Position numbers and translations under genes: made by a program. Below the pieces are notes generated by a model. The model worked only from the letters and a program-made list of their open reading frames with translations, did no database searches and had not been told where the DNA came from. Source: Microbulbifer sp. THAF38 (GTDB taxonomy: Bacteria; Pseudomonadota; Gammaproteobacteria; Pseudomonadales; Cellvibrionaceae). From it: a stretch of DNA of 64,000 bases. Below, piece after piece: positions 28,105 through 36,018 of the stretch. Where the stretch lies: NCBI RefSeq assembly GCF_009363535.1, contig NZ_CP045369.1:1809001-1873000 (forward strand), read 5' to 3'. Numbering within the stretch: the stretch's first letter is position 1; each line of letters opens with the position of its first letter.

Positions 28105-28683
28105 CACCGCCTCTGCGGTGAGACTTGACAAGGCTCAGCTGTTCCGGCGTACAGAGTAAAAATATGGCCTCCATGAACGGGCAAGCTCCAGAAGGAAGCC
28201 ATATGAGAGATTGGCAATGCCAAGCTCACGTGAAACATTATTGCAGGTACCACGTGGTATTTGTGCCCAAGTATCGAAAGAAAGCCTTATTTGGGACAAT
28301 GAGATGGGAGATTGGAGCAATATTCCGAGACTTATGTCGTCAATAGAGCATTGAATTGGTAAAGGGTACGCAATGAGGGATCACATTCATATGCTGTTAA
28401 TGACTCCTCCGAAGTTTAGTGTTTCCACTACGGTTGGGTTTCTGAAAGGGAAATCTGCAACCCAGATATTTCTGAAGTACAAGCATGTACAGAGAAATTT
28501 CGCAGAGAGACACTTTTGGGCTCGGGGTTACTGTGTGAGTATAGTGGGGCGAGATGAGCAGGTGATTTGAGTGTACATCAAGAATCAAGAGGTAGAAGAA
28601 TGCCAGCATGAGCAGATGCAACTGGCGGGGTTGTAACTGGCCCCCTCTGGGGGCTTTCACCATACCACCTGCTATGCGGGTGG
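28105..28683 (+). mobile_element. Decayed IS200/IS605-family element
   Basis: The element holds a broken tnpA between subterminal hairpins: left CACCGC-CTCT-GCGGTG (28105-28120), right GCCCCC-TCT-GGGGGC (28640-28654) and CCACCTGC-TAT-GCGGGTGG (28665-28683). IS200-type elements have such hairpins instead of terminal inverted repeats. Exact outer ends cannot be set by eye. No tnpB is present. Confidence 0.75.
28203..28636 (+). pseudogene. tnpA: IS200/IS605 Y1 transposase (tnpA) remnant
   Basis: The reading starts at ATG 28203 with HVKHYCRYHVVFVPKYRKKA, the N-terminal signature of IS200-type TnpA. It is broken by an in-frame TAG (28344-28346), a one-base deletion near 28370, which moves the match (AMRDHIHMLLMTPP, with the HUH-type HIH motif) to another frame, and an in-frame TGA at 28568-28570 after the conserved RGYCVS...DEQVI. 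The C-terminus (YIKNQEVEE...QLAGL) is still readable. Three separate lesions make it inactive. Confidence 0.88.
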
Positions 28684-28899
28684 TTGCTGATTAAACGGGT
28701 GCTCCAAGTGGGTGATGGCTTAGTAGCTAACTCGAGATTTCTATTAGCTGGTTGTGCTTATGGATCATAATCCTATCTAAATTGAAAATGAGGCAGTCGT
28801 GAGATATTTTCCGCTATTAAGGTTGGGATATTAAGGTGCTAGGGTTACGGAGTTTCTTGTGTTGTTCTTTAAAAGCTGAAATGACAGTAGTTTAAAGTA

Positions 28900-28943
28900 G
28901 CCTGTCTTTGATCGATATTGATTAAGATCTATCACAGACAGGC
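28900..28943. repeat. Imperfect long inverted repeat downstream of the S9 peptidase gene
   Basis: GCCTGTCT (28900-28907) pairs with AGACAGGC (28936-28943), and the inner TGATCGATAT/AGATCTATCA nearly pairs too, giving a stem of about 18 bp. It lies 48 bp past the stop of the minus-strand peptidase gene, so it may act as its terminator, although there is no clear U-tract. The stretch 28691-28990 holds nothing else I can name. Confidence 0.55.
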
Positions 28944-28990
28944 GCTCCATATTGGTAATCAACTCAAGGTCGCAAGAAATCTATTTAAGA

Positions 28991-31057
28991 TTACTCCTCG
29001 GCTAATTTTGATATGTCAACTTCAAGCCCGGCCAAATGGGTAGTAAGCTCCTCAGGAATATCAGAGCTTACTTCACCACCTAAGTGCTCAGAGAGAAATT
29101 CTTCCATTTTTATCAAATAAGCCAGTTTATTAATACGCTTAGTAAATCCGTGCCCCTCATCTTTAGCCAAAATATACTCGACAGCTAAGTCTTTTTGATG
29201 CATGTCTATAGCAATTTGATCAGACTCAAGTTGAGTAACGCGAGGATCATTTGCACCCTGAGCCAATAGTAAAGGTGCTTTAATTTGATCCGTAAAGTTT
29301 AAAGGTGATCGGGCCTGCATATCCTCTCGGTCTGATTGAATCAAAGGATCACCGACTGCTTTGAACCAGTTGGAAATAAATGGTCGATAATACTCCGGGA
29401 ATGACTCAACCAAGGTGACTAGGCTTGATGGGCCCACAAAAGATATCGCGGCTGCATATACATCGGGGGTGAAAGTCAACCCGGAAAGTGCTGCATAGCC
29501 TCCGTAAGACCCACCCATGATGGCTACTTTATCTTTGTCCGCAATGCCTTGCTCGACTAGAAACTCAACACCATCAGTCAGGTCATGTTGCATTGCACCA
29601 GTTCCCCACTGGCGATTACCCAAAGCGATGAAGGTTTCACCAAAGCCTGTAGATGTACGAAAGTTGGGTTGTAATACCGCATAGCCGCGATTTGCCAGCA
29701 ACTGAGACACGCGATTGAAGAAGCCATCACTAAGCCTCCAGTGATCTCTTTCCCATGGGCCACCGTGAGGCAATACCACTAGCGGCAATTGACTGCTCTT
29801 GCCTTTGGGTAGGGTCAGATAGGCTTGAATAGTGATACCGTCACGAGCTTTATAAGTAATAGAGCGTCTTTCTGTCAGAGATTCAGAATCTAACCTTGTA
29901 TCTTTATCAATCAAGCGCCTCAGTGATTGGTCTGCTTGATTGTAGGTATAAAAAGCCCCCAGATCGACATCACTGGCAATATCTAGCAGCCATATGCCAG
30001 CCTCCTCATTGATAGAGATAACATCAATCTCTACCCTGCCTGAAAATTGACTGATGATATATTGCCAATGCTTTTTGAACTCCTTACTAATTGGATAATC
30101 TTCTCTATACCCATAGTAGTAAGAAACCAACTGAAGCTCCCCATCCTTATTGAATAAGGTCTTATAAACGTCGGATCGTTGATTGGGGTCGGTGTGAACG
30201 TCAACAATTTTCCCTGAATTTAAATCCAGTTGTTTTAATCCTGAAGTATCAGCCTCGCCGAAGCTGGATTCGAAATACACTCTTCCAAGATCTGAATTAT
30301 AACTGGAAAGGTGTAAAATTTCTCCCGCTTCAGTTTTCAGAGCTTCTTGCCAAGATTTATTCTTACGAATAAATAATTCCATGGATGTATCTGGGTTGGA
30401 TCTTACACCGGCAATAGGAATTCCCTCATTGTCAAACAACACATGATTGAAGCGCTGAGTATTTGACATTACCCATGTCAACTTACCAGTTTGGGTATTC
30501 AACTGATAAAAGCTCAACAGATTCGGGTCGTCGTGATTAGCCATTAGAGTAAGGCTTTTAGGCTTTTCTGAAGCCTGTCCCGCCAGCATATAATTTACGC
30601 CAGCTTTCGTTGTTAATTTTTGAGTGTTGAGCAAATTTAAAATTTTATCCTTTACCTCCAGATCCAATCGATAAATCTGGTGCTGCTCGTTCCCATTGGT
30701 ATCTTTAGAAACAAACATACCGAGCTGATGTTTATCCCAATAAAAGCTATCTGCTCCATCGGCGAAAGCAGTTAAAGGGAAGGCATCCTCAACACTCCCA
30801 TTACTCGGCATTACATAGATATTTGGTGCCCCGTTGTGCTGCTGGAGCCAAGCTAGCCATTGACCATCAGAAGATAATTTGACTCCACTGATTTCAGAGT
30901 CATTAAAGAAACTCTCAACAGGGAGTAACTCCTGTTGAGCTTCTGTTGATACTGAATCCTCTAAAACGACATTCATGCTACAGCCGCTAAAAACAGCGGC
31001 AAAGCTCAGCCAGCAGATGGTCTTAGGTATTGACCAGCGGTGATTTTTTAATTCCAT
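28991..31057 (-). CDS. S9-family prolyl oligopeptidase-like peptidase, lipoprotein
   Basis: A 688-residue protein with a lipoprotein signal (hydrophobic segment ending FSGC near residue 26). The N-terminal ~400 residues resemble a beta-propeller of WD/TolB-like repeats. The C-terminal alpha/beta-hydrolase domain carries the S9 catalytic set: Ser517 in GGSYGGYA, Asp in GANDPRV and His in DEGHGF, with an upstream HGGPWERD oxyanion-type motif. This is the S9C/acylaminoacyl-peptidase-like type that removes short peptides. Start ATG has AAGGAG 9 bases upstream. It diverges from the DUF2975-HTH pair across a perfect inverted repeat, suggesting shared control. Confidence 0.9.
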   Translation of the reverse strand: MELKNHRWSIPKTICWLSFAAVFSGCSMNVVLEDSVSTEAQQELLPVESFFNDSEISGVKLSSDGQWLAWLQQHNGAPNIYVMPSNGSVEDAFPLTAFADGADSFYWDKHQLGMFVSKDTNGNEQHQIYRLDLEVKDKILNLLNTQKLTTKAGVNYMLAGQASEKPKSLTLMANHDDPNLLSFYQLNTQTGKLTWVMSNTQRFNHVLFDNEGIPIAGVRSNPDTSMELFIRKNKSWQEALKTEAGEILHLSSYNSDLGRVYFESSFGEADTSGLKQLDLNSGKIVDVHTDPNQRSDVYKTLFNKDGELQLVSYYYGYREDYPISKEFKKHWQYIISQFSGRVEIDVISINEEAGIWLLDIASDVDLGAFYTYNQADQSLRRLIDKDTRLDSESLTERRSITYKARDGITIQAYLTLPKGKSSQLPLVVLPHGGPWERDHWRLSDGFFNRVSQLLANRGYAVLQPNFRTSTGFGETFIALGNRQWGTGAMQHDLTDGVEFLVEQGIADKDKVAIMGGSYGGYAALSGLTFTPDVYAAAISFVGPSSLVTLVESFPEYYRPFISNWFKAVGDPLIQSDREDMQARSPLNFTDQIKAPLLLAQGANDPRVTQLESDQIAIDMHQKDLAVEYILAKDEGHGFTKRINKLAYLIKMEEFLSEHLGGEVSSDIPEELTTHLAGLEVDISKLAEE

Positions 31058-31092
31058 GGACTTAACTCCTTATCAGTGATGACCATGGGTAT

Positions 31093-31121
31093 ACTGTAGA
31101 GCAGCTATAAATTATTGTAAA
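31093..31121 (-). promoter_or_regulatory. Candidate promoter for the S9 peptidase gene
   Basis: On the minus strand, TTTACA (31121-31116) and TACAGT (31098-31093) are 17 bases apart. The -35 hexamer and spacer fall inside the 15-bp inverted repeat at 31103-31137, so a bound regulator would block it. Confidence 0.4.
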
Positions 31122-31137
31122 GCAATAATTTATAGCT
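31103..31137. promoter_or_regulatory. Perfect 15-bp inverted repeat between divergent genes, likely operator
   Basis: AGCTATAAATTATTG (31103-31117), a 5-base centre TAAAG, then its exact reverse complement (31123-31137). It lies between the divergent S9 peptidase gene and the DUF2975-HTH pair, overlapping one candidate promoter and just upstream of the other. The Xre-type HTH protein encoded nearby is the obvious candidate ligand. A hairpin in RNA is an alternative reading. Confidence 0.6.
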
Positions 31138-31140
31138 AGA

Positions 31141-31168
31141 TTGCAGAAATTAGATACTGTTGTATAAT
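31141..31168 (+). promoter_or_regulatory. Sigma-70-type promoter for the DUF2975-HTH pair
   Basis: TTGCAG (31141-31146), a 16-base spacer and TATAAT (31163-31168) lie 27 bases before the GTG start at 31196. The -35 box begins 4 bases after the inverted repeat. Confidence 0.65.
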
Positions 31169-31195
31169 GTTTGCTTATCCCATTGGAGCTAACCT

Positions 31196-31705
31196 GTGAA
31201 GCAAAATATTCAGGTATTAAGTACGCGTTTGCGCTGGACTGTCGTCGCTGTCAGTTTGATCGCTATTTGCATTTTGCTGATCAACTACTTTGTTTACGAT
31301 GAGAATGCCTTCAATAGCAGTAACCCACTTTTCCAGGAGCTTTGGGCGTTAGGTGACCAGTACAGGTCGATGCTATTACTTGGCCAACTGCCAACCTTTG
31401 TGCTTTCCGGCTTGTTTATCTATTGGCTTTGGCGGCTTTTTGGTCAGTACGCGAAGGGTGACTATTTTGGTAAAGAGAGTGACCGTTGCTATGTGTGGTT
31501 GGTTTGGCTCTATGGGGCTTCGATCCTGGTGCGCATGCTGGAGTCTTTGTGGCTCAGCTATCTATCGTATTTGCATGAAAGTGAACTAACCCTGGTGCTG
31601 TCATTTGATGTCGGTAGGCTTTTTACATTGTTCGTACTTGTGAGCGTCCTCTATATTTTGCGCGCAGCAAAACAAATTGAGCAAGAAAACAAAGAGTTTG
31701 TATAG
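31196..31705 (+). CDS. DUF2975-family membrane protein
   Basis: A 169-residue protein with four predicted TM segments (about residues 14-32, 58-77, 98-116 and 130-150). It starts at GTG with GGAG 7 bases upstream. Layout and its pairing with a small YozG-like HTH gene 1 bp downstream are typical of DUF2975 proteins. The biochemical role of the family is not established; the pair may form a membrane-signal/regulator unit. Confidence 0.75.
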   Translation: MKQNIQVLSTRLRWTVVAVSLIAICILLINYFVYDENAFNSSNPLFQELWALGDQYRSMLLLGQLPTFVLSGLFIYWLWRLFGQYAKGDYFGKESDRCYVWLVWLYGASILVRMLESLWLSYLSYLHESELTLVLSFDVGRLFTLFVLVSVLYILRAAKQIEQENKEFV

Positions 31706-31706
31706 C

Positions 31707-31916
31707 ATGGCTATCATTGTCAATTTGGATGTTATGCTGGCCAAACGTAAAGTCAGCTCTAAATCGTTGGCAGCTGAGATAGGTATTACCGAGGCTAACT
31801 TGTCATTATTGAAACGTGGCAAAGTGAAAGGGGTCAGGTTTGATACGTTATCGGCAATATGTGAAGCGCTTGAATGTCAGCCCGGTGATATTTTAGAGTT
31901 CAAACAAGATGAATGA
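31707..31916 (+). CDS. Small Xre/YozG-type HTH regulator
   Basis: A 69-residue protein made almost entirely of a Cro/C1-type helix-turn-helix (about residues 8-62; LAAEIGITEANLSLLKRGKV is the recognition region, and CEALECQPGDILEF the typical end). The ATG at 31707 fits the family better than a longer in-frame start at 31677 inside the upstream gene. It follows DUF2975 by one base, the usual partner. It is expected to act on the local inverted repeat at 31103-31137. Confidence 0.85.
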   Translation: MAIIVNLDVMLAKRKVSSKSLAAEIGITEANLSLLKRGKVKGVRFDTLSAICEALECQPGDILEFKQDE

Positions 31917-32413
31917 TCTACTATCTTTATACCCAGGAAGGGAGTGCCATGGGTGCTACCGGGGAATTTTTAGTGCAATAGTTAAGGACTGAACTGAAAA
32001 TTTTTGACCTTCTCAGAGTGTTTCCTTTCGGACAGGTTAGAACCATTATGCATGAGCTTCTTAAACTAGGATGCTTATTCGCTTAAAATTTTTTTGGAGA
32101 ATATATCTTCTTCAGTCTTCTATGCCTTCCATCTAAATTTACTGAAAGGGAGGGTACCTAGAAATAAGTTCGGTGTTGAAGCTCCTGGACTGTAAGTGCT
32201 TTCCGGTTGTAGAAGTATCGATGCTTTTTAATTTTCCTCTCGTTCTAGCTGTTCTTGCCAATAGAATTATTATCCTCTTAAGACCTGACTACCTATTCAG
32301 TAGTGTTTACCGTAACAAGCAAAATCCCACCCTATAATCGGTTCTTATAGATGCGGTAATTGGTAGTCACAAATGATCTCAGTGTTGCCCCATCAGTAGT
32401 GCTCAACTCTCGG
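31917..32413. other. Intergenic, no gene recognised
   Basis: AT-rich stretch with stops in all frames and only very short open frames. I see no RNA gene or clear terminator. It precedes the toxin-like gene, whose start is uncertain (TTG 32360, GTG 32399 or GTG 32414). Confidence 0.5.
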
Positions 32414-33496
32414 GTGAAAGCTTTGTCTCTAAGCCTGCGTTTTATTGCATATTTCTACTTTCTGTTTTTATCTTTTGCAGCCTGTGCCAGTGGTTTCTCC
32501 AGCAAATCGCCTTCAGACTCTTCTCTAACAGTAGTTAGAACGAGCGTCTCTGAAACGAGCAGCCGTATAGAAAACTTTCCATTTTCTTGGATTTCACTAC
32601 CAGGTGTTGTCAATGAGTATCATCTGGTAAAGCAAAAAGAGGATGGTATTTGGTCTGAGCTTAGTAAGTTCACTGGGTATTCATTTCAATCCCAAGGGCT
32701 ATCTCAAGGGCTTTGGGGGTTCAAGGCGCAGCCCAGCAGTAGTGCAGGTTGTGGTGGTTTTTCCAGTGAGAAACATCAAGATGGTGCTAATCCTCTTCCC
32801 ACGCCAAGAAATATAACTGTTCAAAGTGGAGAGTTGGAGAAAGTACAGCTAGTAAACCCTCCGATACAAGCTCCCCGAGTAGTGGATGCTGCTTCTGAAA
32901 ATCCAAGATCTCAAGGAACCGTTGAAGTCAAATGGGAAACCCCTGATTCAAGGAAAAAAATTACCGGCTATGAAATTGAGCAGTGCAAAGGTAGTTGTTC
33001 CACGTGGTCCTGTGTTTATTCTGGAGAAAGTGCAGGCCCAATTGCCCTACCAAGGGAAAAGGGTAAGCGATTAACAAGTGGTTCCTATAAATTCCGAATT
33101 CGATCCTATGCCAGGACCGATGGTTCTAACACCTATAGCGCCTGGGTAACATCTCCAAGAGTCGCTGTGATTCGAAAGGGATTGATAAACCCTAAAGCTG
33201 TCAGGTTCACTCAGGATAGCATTAAGGCAACTTTTTCAAACGGACGAAAAGTGGAAGACTTGATCCAGGATCTAAAGAGTGGAAAATTGAATGCGGGTGA
33301 TGTACCACCTATACGGGTATTCAGTAGAAATGGTAAAATCTATTCGTTAGACAATCGCAGGCTTAAGGCATTTCAGGAGGCAGCCAAGCCGATCCGCATA
33401 ACACCCGCGACCCCAAGTGAGATTGTTGAGGGGTCATTTAAATTCACGAGTAAAAACGATGGTACCTCGATTCGTATTCGCAGAGGAGATAAATGA
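32414..33496 (+). CDS. Exported FN3 protein with C-terminal ParB-like toxin domain
   Basis: About 360 residues from GTG 32414; other starts are possible and no site has a good ribosome-binding sequence. The N-terminus is a signal peptide with a lipobox-like FAAC-A. A diverged FN3-like stretch (about 30-110) is followed by an FN3 domain (about 149-256, with two close Cys pairs). Residues ~258-360 carry a domain seen at the C-terminus of polymorphic/RHS toxins: VRFTQDSI near its start, a PPIRVF strand, YSLDNRRL (LDNRRL at 312-317) of the ParB/sulfiredoxin-like fold, and a KFTSKNDGTSIRIR end. The next gene overlaps by 4 bases (ATGA), as expected for a toxin-immunity pair. Nuclease activity is inferred, not shown. 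Confidence 0.65.
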   Translation: MKALSLSLRFIAYFYFLFLSFAACASGFSSKSPSDSSLTVVRTSVSETSSRIENFPFSWISLPGVVNEYHLVKQKEDGIWSELSKFTGYSFQSQGLSQGLWGFKAQPSSSAGCGGFSSEKHQDGANPLPTPRNITVQSGELEKVQLVNPPIQAPRVVDAASENPRSQGTVEVKWETPDSRKKITGYEIEQCKGSCSTWSCVYSGESAGPIALPREKGKRLTSGSYKFRIRSYARTDGSNTYSAWVTSPRVAVIRKGLINPKAVRFTQDSIKATFSNGRKVEDLIQDLKSGKLNAGDVPPIRVFSRNGKIYSLDNRRLKAFQEAAKPIRITPATPSEIVEGSFKFTSKNDGTSIRIRRGDK

Positions 33497-33756
33497 AAAA
33501 ATTAAACTTACTTGAAAATCTTAACCAGGTTAAGACAAGAGATGATTTCTCTAAATTTGTTCTGGATATTCTTAATGATTATAAAAATAATTCTTCGAGT
33601 TGGGAGAATGCTGATCTAGCAAGTTTTCTGGAGGCAATGGCTGCTTGGGCAGATGATATGGATGGCTTTTACGCTAATCAGGGAGAAGAAATTCCCGAGA
33701 ATATTCATTGGAAGGTTTTTGCTGAAATCCTATGTGCTGCCAGAATGTATGAATAA
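33493..33756 (+). CDS. DUF7660-like small acidic protein, candidate immunity protein
   Basis: An 87-residue acidic, helical protein. The motif block WENADLASFLEAMAAWADDM, then DGFYANQGE, and WKVFAEILCAARMYE at the end matches the DUF7660 pattern as I know it. Start ATG overlaps the stop of the toxin-like gene (ATGA) and GAGGAG lies just upstream. Size, acidity and coupling suggest it neutralises the upstream ParB-like domain. No experimental role for the family is known to me. Confidence 0.65.
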   Translation: MKKLNLLENLNQVKTRDDFSKFVLDILNDYKNNSSSWENADLASFLEAMAAWADDMDGFYANQGEEIPENIHWKVFAEILCAARMYE

Positions 33757-34028
33757 CTTCATTAACCCGTTCATTTATTGATCCGCCATTCTGGGGATTA
33801 GTTTACTCAGCACTCCATATGAGTTTTCATGACATCTTATAAATTTAAACTTAATGACTAAGTGACTGAATAAATATTCTCGCTTTCAAAAAAATCTATC
33901 TCGCCTCTTCATTACCCCTTTGTTACAAGTTGACCAGGGCTGACTGTACTATTCCTAATATTAATTGACCGAATACGGGGTGAATCCAACCGTCTGGATG
34001 CTGGCCAATGATTCGATGAGATACCGTC

Positions 34029-35627
34029 ATGAGCGAGTCATTACTTGAGGTTAAGGGAGAACCCGAGATCATCTTCATTGGTGCGGGTATCAATTCTCTC
34101 TGCGCTGCATTCATCTTGGCCAAAGAGGGTTGGCGAGTACTGGTCCTCGATCAAAATGCTACTCCAGGTGGTGCGATACGAACGCTGGAACTCACTTTAC
34201 CAGGATTCTTACATGACATTGGGGCGATGAACCTGAGTATGTTCGCAGGCTCAGAATTTTATACTGAGCACAGAGAGGTCTTGGCAGAAAAGGGCTTGGA
34301 ATTTATTGTCGCGGAGCATTCCTTTGGGTCATTTGCTTCGGATGACCGATTTTTGGGCGTTAGTAGGGATCTGGATGCCAATTTGCGATCCATTGCGTGC
34401 TTCTCGAAGGCAGACACTGAGGCATGGAAGGATTGGCGTGAAGACTATAATCGGTGCAGTCCCACCTTGTTCCAACTATTGGCCTCACCAGCCGTTCAAA
34501 CCGGGCCGCTGGAACTTGTCTTTGGCAGAACCGGGGATATACCCCCTAGTGTCTCTACTCCCTTACGCGGGATACTGCTTGACTCCCTTCGTGCGAATTT
34601 AGGGCGACGTTTTCAGAGTGATATTGTACAGGCTCTGATAGCCGCTTGGGCAATGCACTTAGATTATGCACCTGATATCTCGGGTGGATGCTGGATGCCT
34701 TTTCTGGAGACCAATGGTGATGAGCGAAATGGCATTCCGATTGCTCGCGGTGGATCCGGCAACATGATCCGGGCCATTGTAGAACTTGTTCAGGAGCATG
34801 GGGGAAATGTTGCTGCCAAGCAGATGGTACAAGAGATCCTCTTTGATAAGGGGAGGGCGTCCGGTGTACGTCTTGCGAGTGGACAGGAGCTGCGATGTTC
34901 TCGTGGAGTTGTCGCCAGTGTCACACCGCAGGCATTGGTGAGACTGACGAGAGGTAATTTGTCGGATGCGATAGTTAAAGAAGCGGAAAACTACCGTTAC
35001 GGGCCAGGCACAATGGTGATTCATCTCGCTCTATCGAGGTTGCCCGACTGGAAAGATGAAGCGGCGCGACGGAGCTTCTATGTGCATATAGGCCCATCGC
35101 TGGACTATATAGCGGCCGCTTATCAGGAAGGTGTGGCGGGTATGCTTCCAAGTCACCCTTTTATCGTAGTGGGCCAACCGACGATATTTGATTCAACCCG
35201 CGCCCCTGATGGCCAGCATGTTCTTTGGATAATGGTACGTGCAATACCTGCTGAGATTCGTGGAGATGCTGCCGGTGAAATAAAAGAACAGATCTGGAGC
35301 TCTGAAGCTGCCAAAAAAGTTGCAGATCGCGTCATTTGGAAGATATCGAGATATGCGCCGGGTCTTCCCGATAGGATCCTCGGGATGACTATACATACGC
35401 CATTGGAATTGCAGCAATTGAACCCAAATCTTGTGAATGGAGATTTAAACGCTGGTAGCCTCCATTTATCACAATTTTATGGCAATCGGCCCTTTACTGG
35501 GTATGCGAACCATGAAATGCCAATTCCAGGTCTCTACATGTGTGGTGCATCCACCTGGCCAGGTGGAGGTGCCGCGCCAGGGTCGGGAATGTTATTGGCT
35601 AGAAAGCTCTTATGTGGGAATTCGTGA
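34029..35627 (+). CDS. FAD-dependent oxidoreductase, phytoene desaturase/PYROXD2-like
   Basis: A 532-residue flavoprotein. The N-terminal Rossmann motif is IIFIGAGINSLCAAFILAKE (about residues 14-33), followed by the FAD ribose-binding VLDQNATPGGAIRT. The C-terminus has the second FAD motif (IPGLYMCGASTWPGGGAAPG), typical of the phytoene dehydrogenase-like/PYROXD2 group, which is broader than carotenoid enzymes. The substrate cannot be told. It is a single gene with 272 bp upstream and 391 bp downstream that hold nothing else coding. No signal peptide. Confidence 0.85.
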   Translation: MSESLLEVKGEPEIIFIGAGINSLCAAFILAKEGWRVLVLDQNATPGGAIRTLELTLPGFLHDIGAMNLSMFAGSEFYTEHREVLAEKGLEFIVAEHSFGSFASDDRFLGVSRDLDANLRSIACFSKADTEAWKDWREDYNRCSPTLFQLLASPAVQTGPLELVFGRTGDIPPSVSTPLRGILLDSLRANLGRRFQSDIVQALIAAWAMHLDYAPDISGGCWMPFLETNGDERNGIPIARGGSGNMIRAIVELVQEHGGNVAAKQMVQEILFDKGRASGVRLASGQELRCSRGVVASVTPQALVRLTRGNLSDAIVKEAENYRYGPGTMVIHLALSRLPDWKDEAARRSFYVHIGPSLDYIAAAYQEGVAGMLPSHPFIVVGQPTIFDSTRAPDGQHVLWIMVRAIPAEIRGDAAGEIKEQIWSSEAAKKVADRVIWKISRYAPGLPDRILGMTIHTPLELQQLNPNLVNGDLNAGSLHLSQFYGNRPFTGYANHEMPIPGLYMCGASTWPGGGAAPGSGMLLARKLLCGNS

Positions 35628-36018
35628 AAGTGCATTGGCGATGCTAAATGGGTGTATTCATGGAAGGGATGCGATCAATTGGCATTGATTGGTCCATTTT
35701 ACATTTTCAGATATCTTAAATGCTTAGTTAAGTCTTCAGAAGGGTATCTTTAAAGGGGCGGTATAATCTTTTTCTCAATGAAAGGCTCAAAAAGGGCTTT
35801 CTATCCAGGGGATTACATTCTAAGGAAGAACATTCTAAGGAGCTACATATAAGGTGCTTCACTTCTTGGATGCGACTGGTTGGAGTCAGTAACCGAGCGA
35901 AATACAATTTTTATAGGTTCTGAACTACTGGGGCCATCATGAGACTTCGCATTTGATACTATCACACCTATTTAAGGCCGACTAAACTATAGGAAAACTT
36001 AGCTAACGGAGTCGCTCA
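35628..36018. other. Intergenic, contains a short tandem repeat
   Basis: No gene recognised. It holds a 15-bp-period repeat at 35815-35858. The next gene has a GGAG site about 9 bases before its start. Confidence 0.5.
35815..35858 (+). repeat. 15-bp-period short tandem repeat
   Basis: ACATTCTAAGGA occurs at 35815 and 35830, and a degraded copy (ACATATAAGGTG) starts at 35845, all 15 bp apart. No function evident. Confidence 0.6.

Noticed and set aside
35815..35858. 15-bp repeat as a regulator-binding array
   Set aside because: Only two exact copies and one degraded copy, not near a recognisable promoter; kept only as a repeat.
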